Position numbers and translations under genes: made by a program
NCBI RefSeq assembly: GCF_004116625.1
Contig: NZ_NXIE01000001.1
Coordinates: 434,001 to 498,000 of the forward strand
DNA: 64,000 nt
Direction: 5' to 3'
Origin: Halarcobacter mediterraneus
GTDB lineage: Bacteria; Campylobacterota; Campylobacteria; Campylobacterales; Arcobacteraceae
Shown: positions 63,239-64,000 of the stretch, one piece after another
Numbering within the stretch: the stretch's first letter is position 1
How the letters are laid out: every line of letters begins with the position of its first letter
The notes under the pieces: generated by a model
What the model was told of the DNA's origin: nothing
Databases searched by the model: none
The model's input: only the letters and a program-made list of their open reading frames with translations

Positions 63239-64000
63239 GTGAAAGATAATATTTTTAGAAACTTTTTTGATCATACAATAGAAGGTATATTAATAATTGA
63301 AGATGGTTTTATTTTAAATTTAAATAAAGCAATGCTTGAAATATTAAAATATGATTCAAAAGAAGAACTAATAGGTAACCTAGCAACAGGTATTTTAATA
63401 CCTAACATACAACAAAAACTTTTGGAATATAATAATACTATTTTTGAAGAAATATCTTTATTGACAAAAGAGGGGAAAATCATTCCTGCAGTTATTAAAA
63501 TAAAGGATTTCAAAGAAGATAATAAAAACTACAAAGTTGTTTTTATCCATAACTTATCAGATTTAAAAGAAAAAGAAAGTTTATTAATTGAACAATCAAG
63601 AATGGCTGCAATGGGAGAAATGATTTCTATGATTGCTCATCAATGGAAACAACCACTTTCATCAATAGGTACAGCTATTTCAAATCTAAAACTTCGTATT
63701 AATATGAAAAGATATGAAGAGAATATTTTTGAGAAAAAATTAGATGATATAGAAAGATATTTAAAATATATGTCAACAACTATTGATGATTTCAGAAACT
63801 TCTTTAAAAAAGATAGAGAAAAAGAGCTAAGTAATATATATTATATTGTTGATATTGCTCTAGAAATGTTTGAAGAAGTATTTGAAAGGCATGGTATTTC
63901 TATAATAAATAAAGATACCAAAAAACTAGAAAATGTTTTTTTATATAAAAATGAACTCTTACAAGTAATAATAAATATATTAAATAACTCAAAAGATGCA
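63239..64000 (+). CDS. Cytosolic PAS sensor histidine kinase, 3' end outside window
   Basis: GTG start with AGGAAAAG upstream and 254 codons to the window edge. PAS-like domain about 5-110 (FFDHTIEGILIIEDGF...), then the phospho-acceptor His134 in ISMIAHQWKQPLSSI, and the start of the HATPase with N box NILNNSKDA at the very end. No membrane segment. Divergent from the OmpR-type regulator at 62428, which is the likely partner. Confidence 0.88.
   Translation, partial: MKDNIFRNFFDHTIEGILIIEDGFILNLNKAMLEILKYDSKEELIGNLATGILIPNIQQKLLEYNNTIFEEISLLTKEGKIIPAVIKIKDFKEDNKNYKVVFIHNLSDLKEKESLLIEQSRMAAMGEMISMIAHQWKQPLSSIGTAISNLKLRINMKRYEENIFEKKLDDIERYLKYMSTTIDDFRNFFKKDREKELSNIYYIVDIALEMFEEVFERHGISIINKDTKKLENVFLYKNELLQVIINILNNSKDA

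Overview
The window is a chromosomal segment of an AT-rich bacterium of the Campylobacterota, most likely Arcobacteraceae (Arcobacter and relatives). The grounds are very low GC, hobA (the DnaA partner restricted to this phylum) placed between lysC and a short holB, the gene order gltX2-like/yggT/slt/lipoprotein/mobB/fbp/small Cys protein/metG that I recall from Campylobacter jejuni, futalosine-pathway menaquinone synthesis (mqnC), and several histidine kinases with the H-(Q/E)-(W/L)-(R/K)-Q-P-L box common in this group. I see no insertion sequence, integrase, CRISPR array or rRNA operon. It is dense housekeeping DNA with many sensory genes between the operons.

Layout. 1-3461 (minus): hemW, prmC and the 5' part of an M3 oligopeptidase. 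3517-7221 (plus): rppH-lysC-hobA-holB-folP. 7226-8056 (minus): tyrA. 8165-15723 (plus): bamA, mqnC, a catalytically dead M16 homologue, a GluRS-like protein without its catalytic motifs, yggT and a divergent Slt. 15688-16185 (minus): lipoprotein. 16260-20777 (plus): mobB, fbp, small Cys protein, metG, MurF-like fragment. 20774-21430 (minus): S24 repressor, divergent from a possible 31-residue peptide. 21749-26765 (plus): oadG-oadA-oadB-pckA, the oxaloacetate node. 26796-27836 (minus): ribBA. 27953-28364: tRNA-Gln, tRNA-fMet, tRNA-Met, tRNA-Thr behind a consensus sigma-70 promoter. 28400-30534: hydrolase and a PilJ-type sensor kinase. 30507-36403 (minus): small lipoprotein, glyS, a BCCT transporter, then ribA-rsmG-PP0621-like-two unknown genes. 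36464-39321 (plus): hemB and a kinase/regulator pair. 39298-42200 (minus): anaerobic ribonucleotide reductase nrdD/nrdD-C-terminal piece/nrdG. 42399-46932 (plus): argF-hemN, an Fe-S oxidoreductase and lgt. 46925-49354 (minus): a signalling operon (regulator, two small proteins, REC-PAS-coiled-coil). Then polA (minus), a PAS kinase, kdsB and a diguanylate cyclase (plus), lptB-tsaE-trpD-S4 protein (minus), a soluble PAS chemoreceptor, argG and a gamma carbonic anhydrase (plus). The window ends with a small lipoprotein, two response regulators (minus) and a divergent, truncated kinase.

The most striking observation is a class III ribonucleotide reductase whose glycyl-radical C-terminus is a separate 52-residue gene with its own AGGAGG ribosome-binding site, between nrdD and nrdG. 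Several other proteins keep the family fold but have lost catalytic residues (GluRS-like, M16, RibA half of RibBA, Slt-like, MurF-like, one receiver domain). Four histidine kinases, five proteins with receiver domains and one chemoreceptor fall in 64 kb. Two regulatory sites can be read directly: a palindrome inside the promoter of the S24 repressor, and an 11-bp-period GATACT direct repeat upstream of a single-domain receiver gene.
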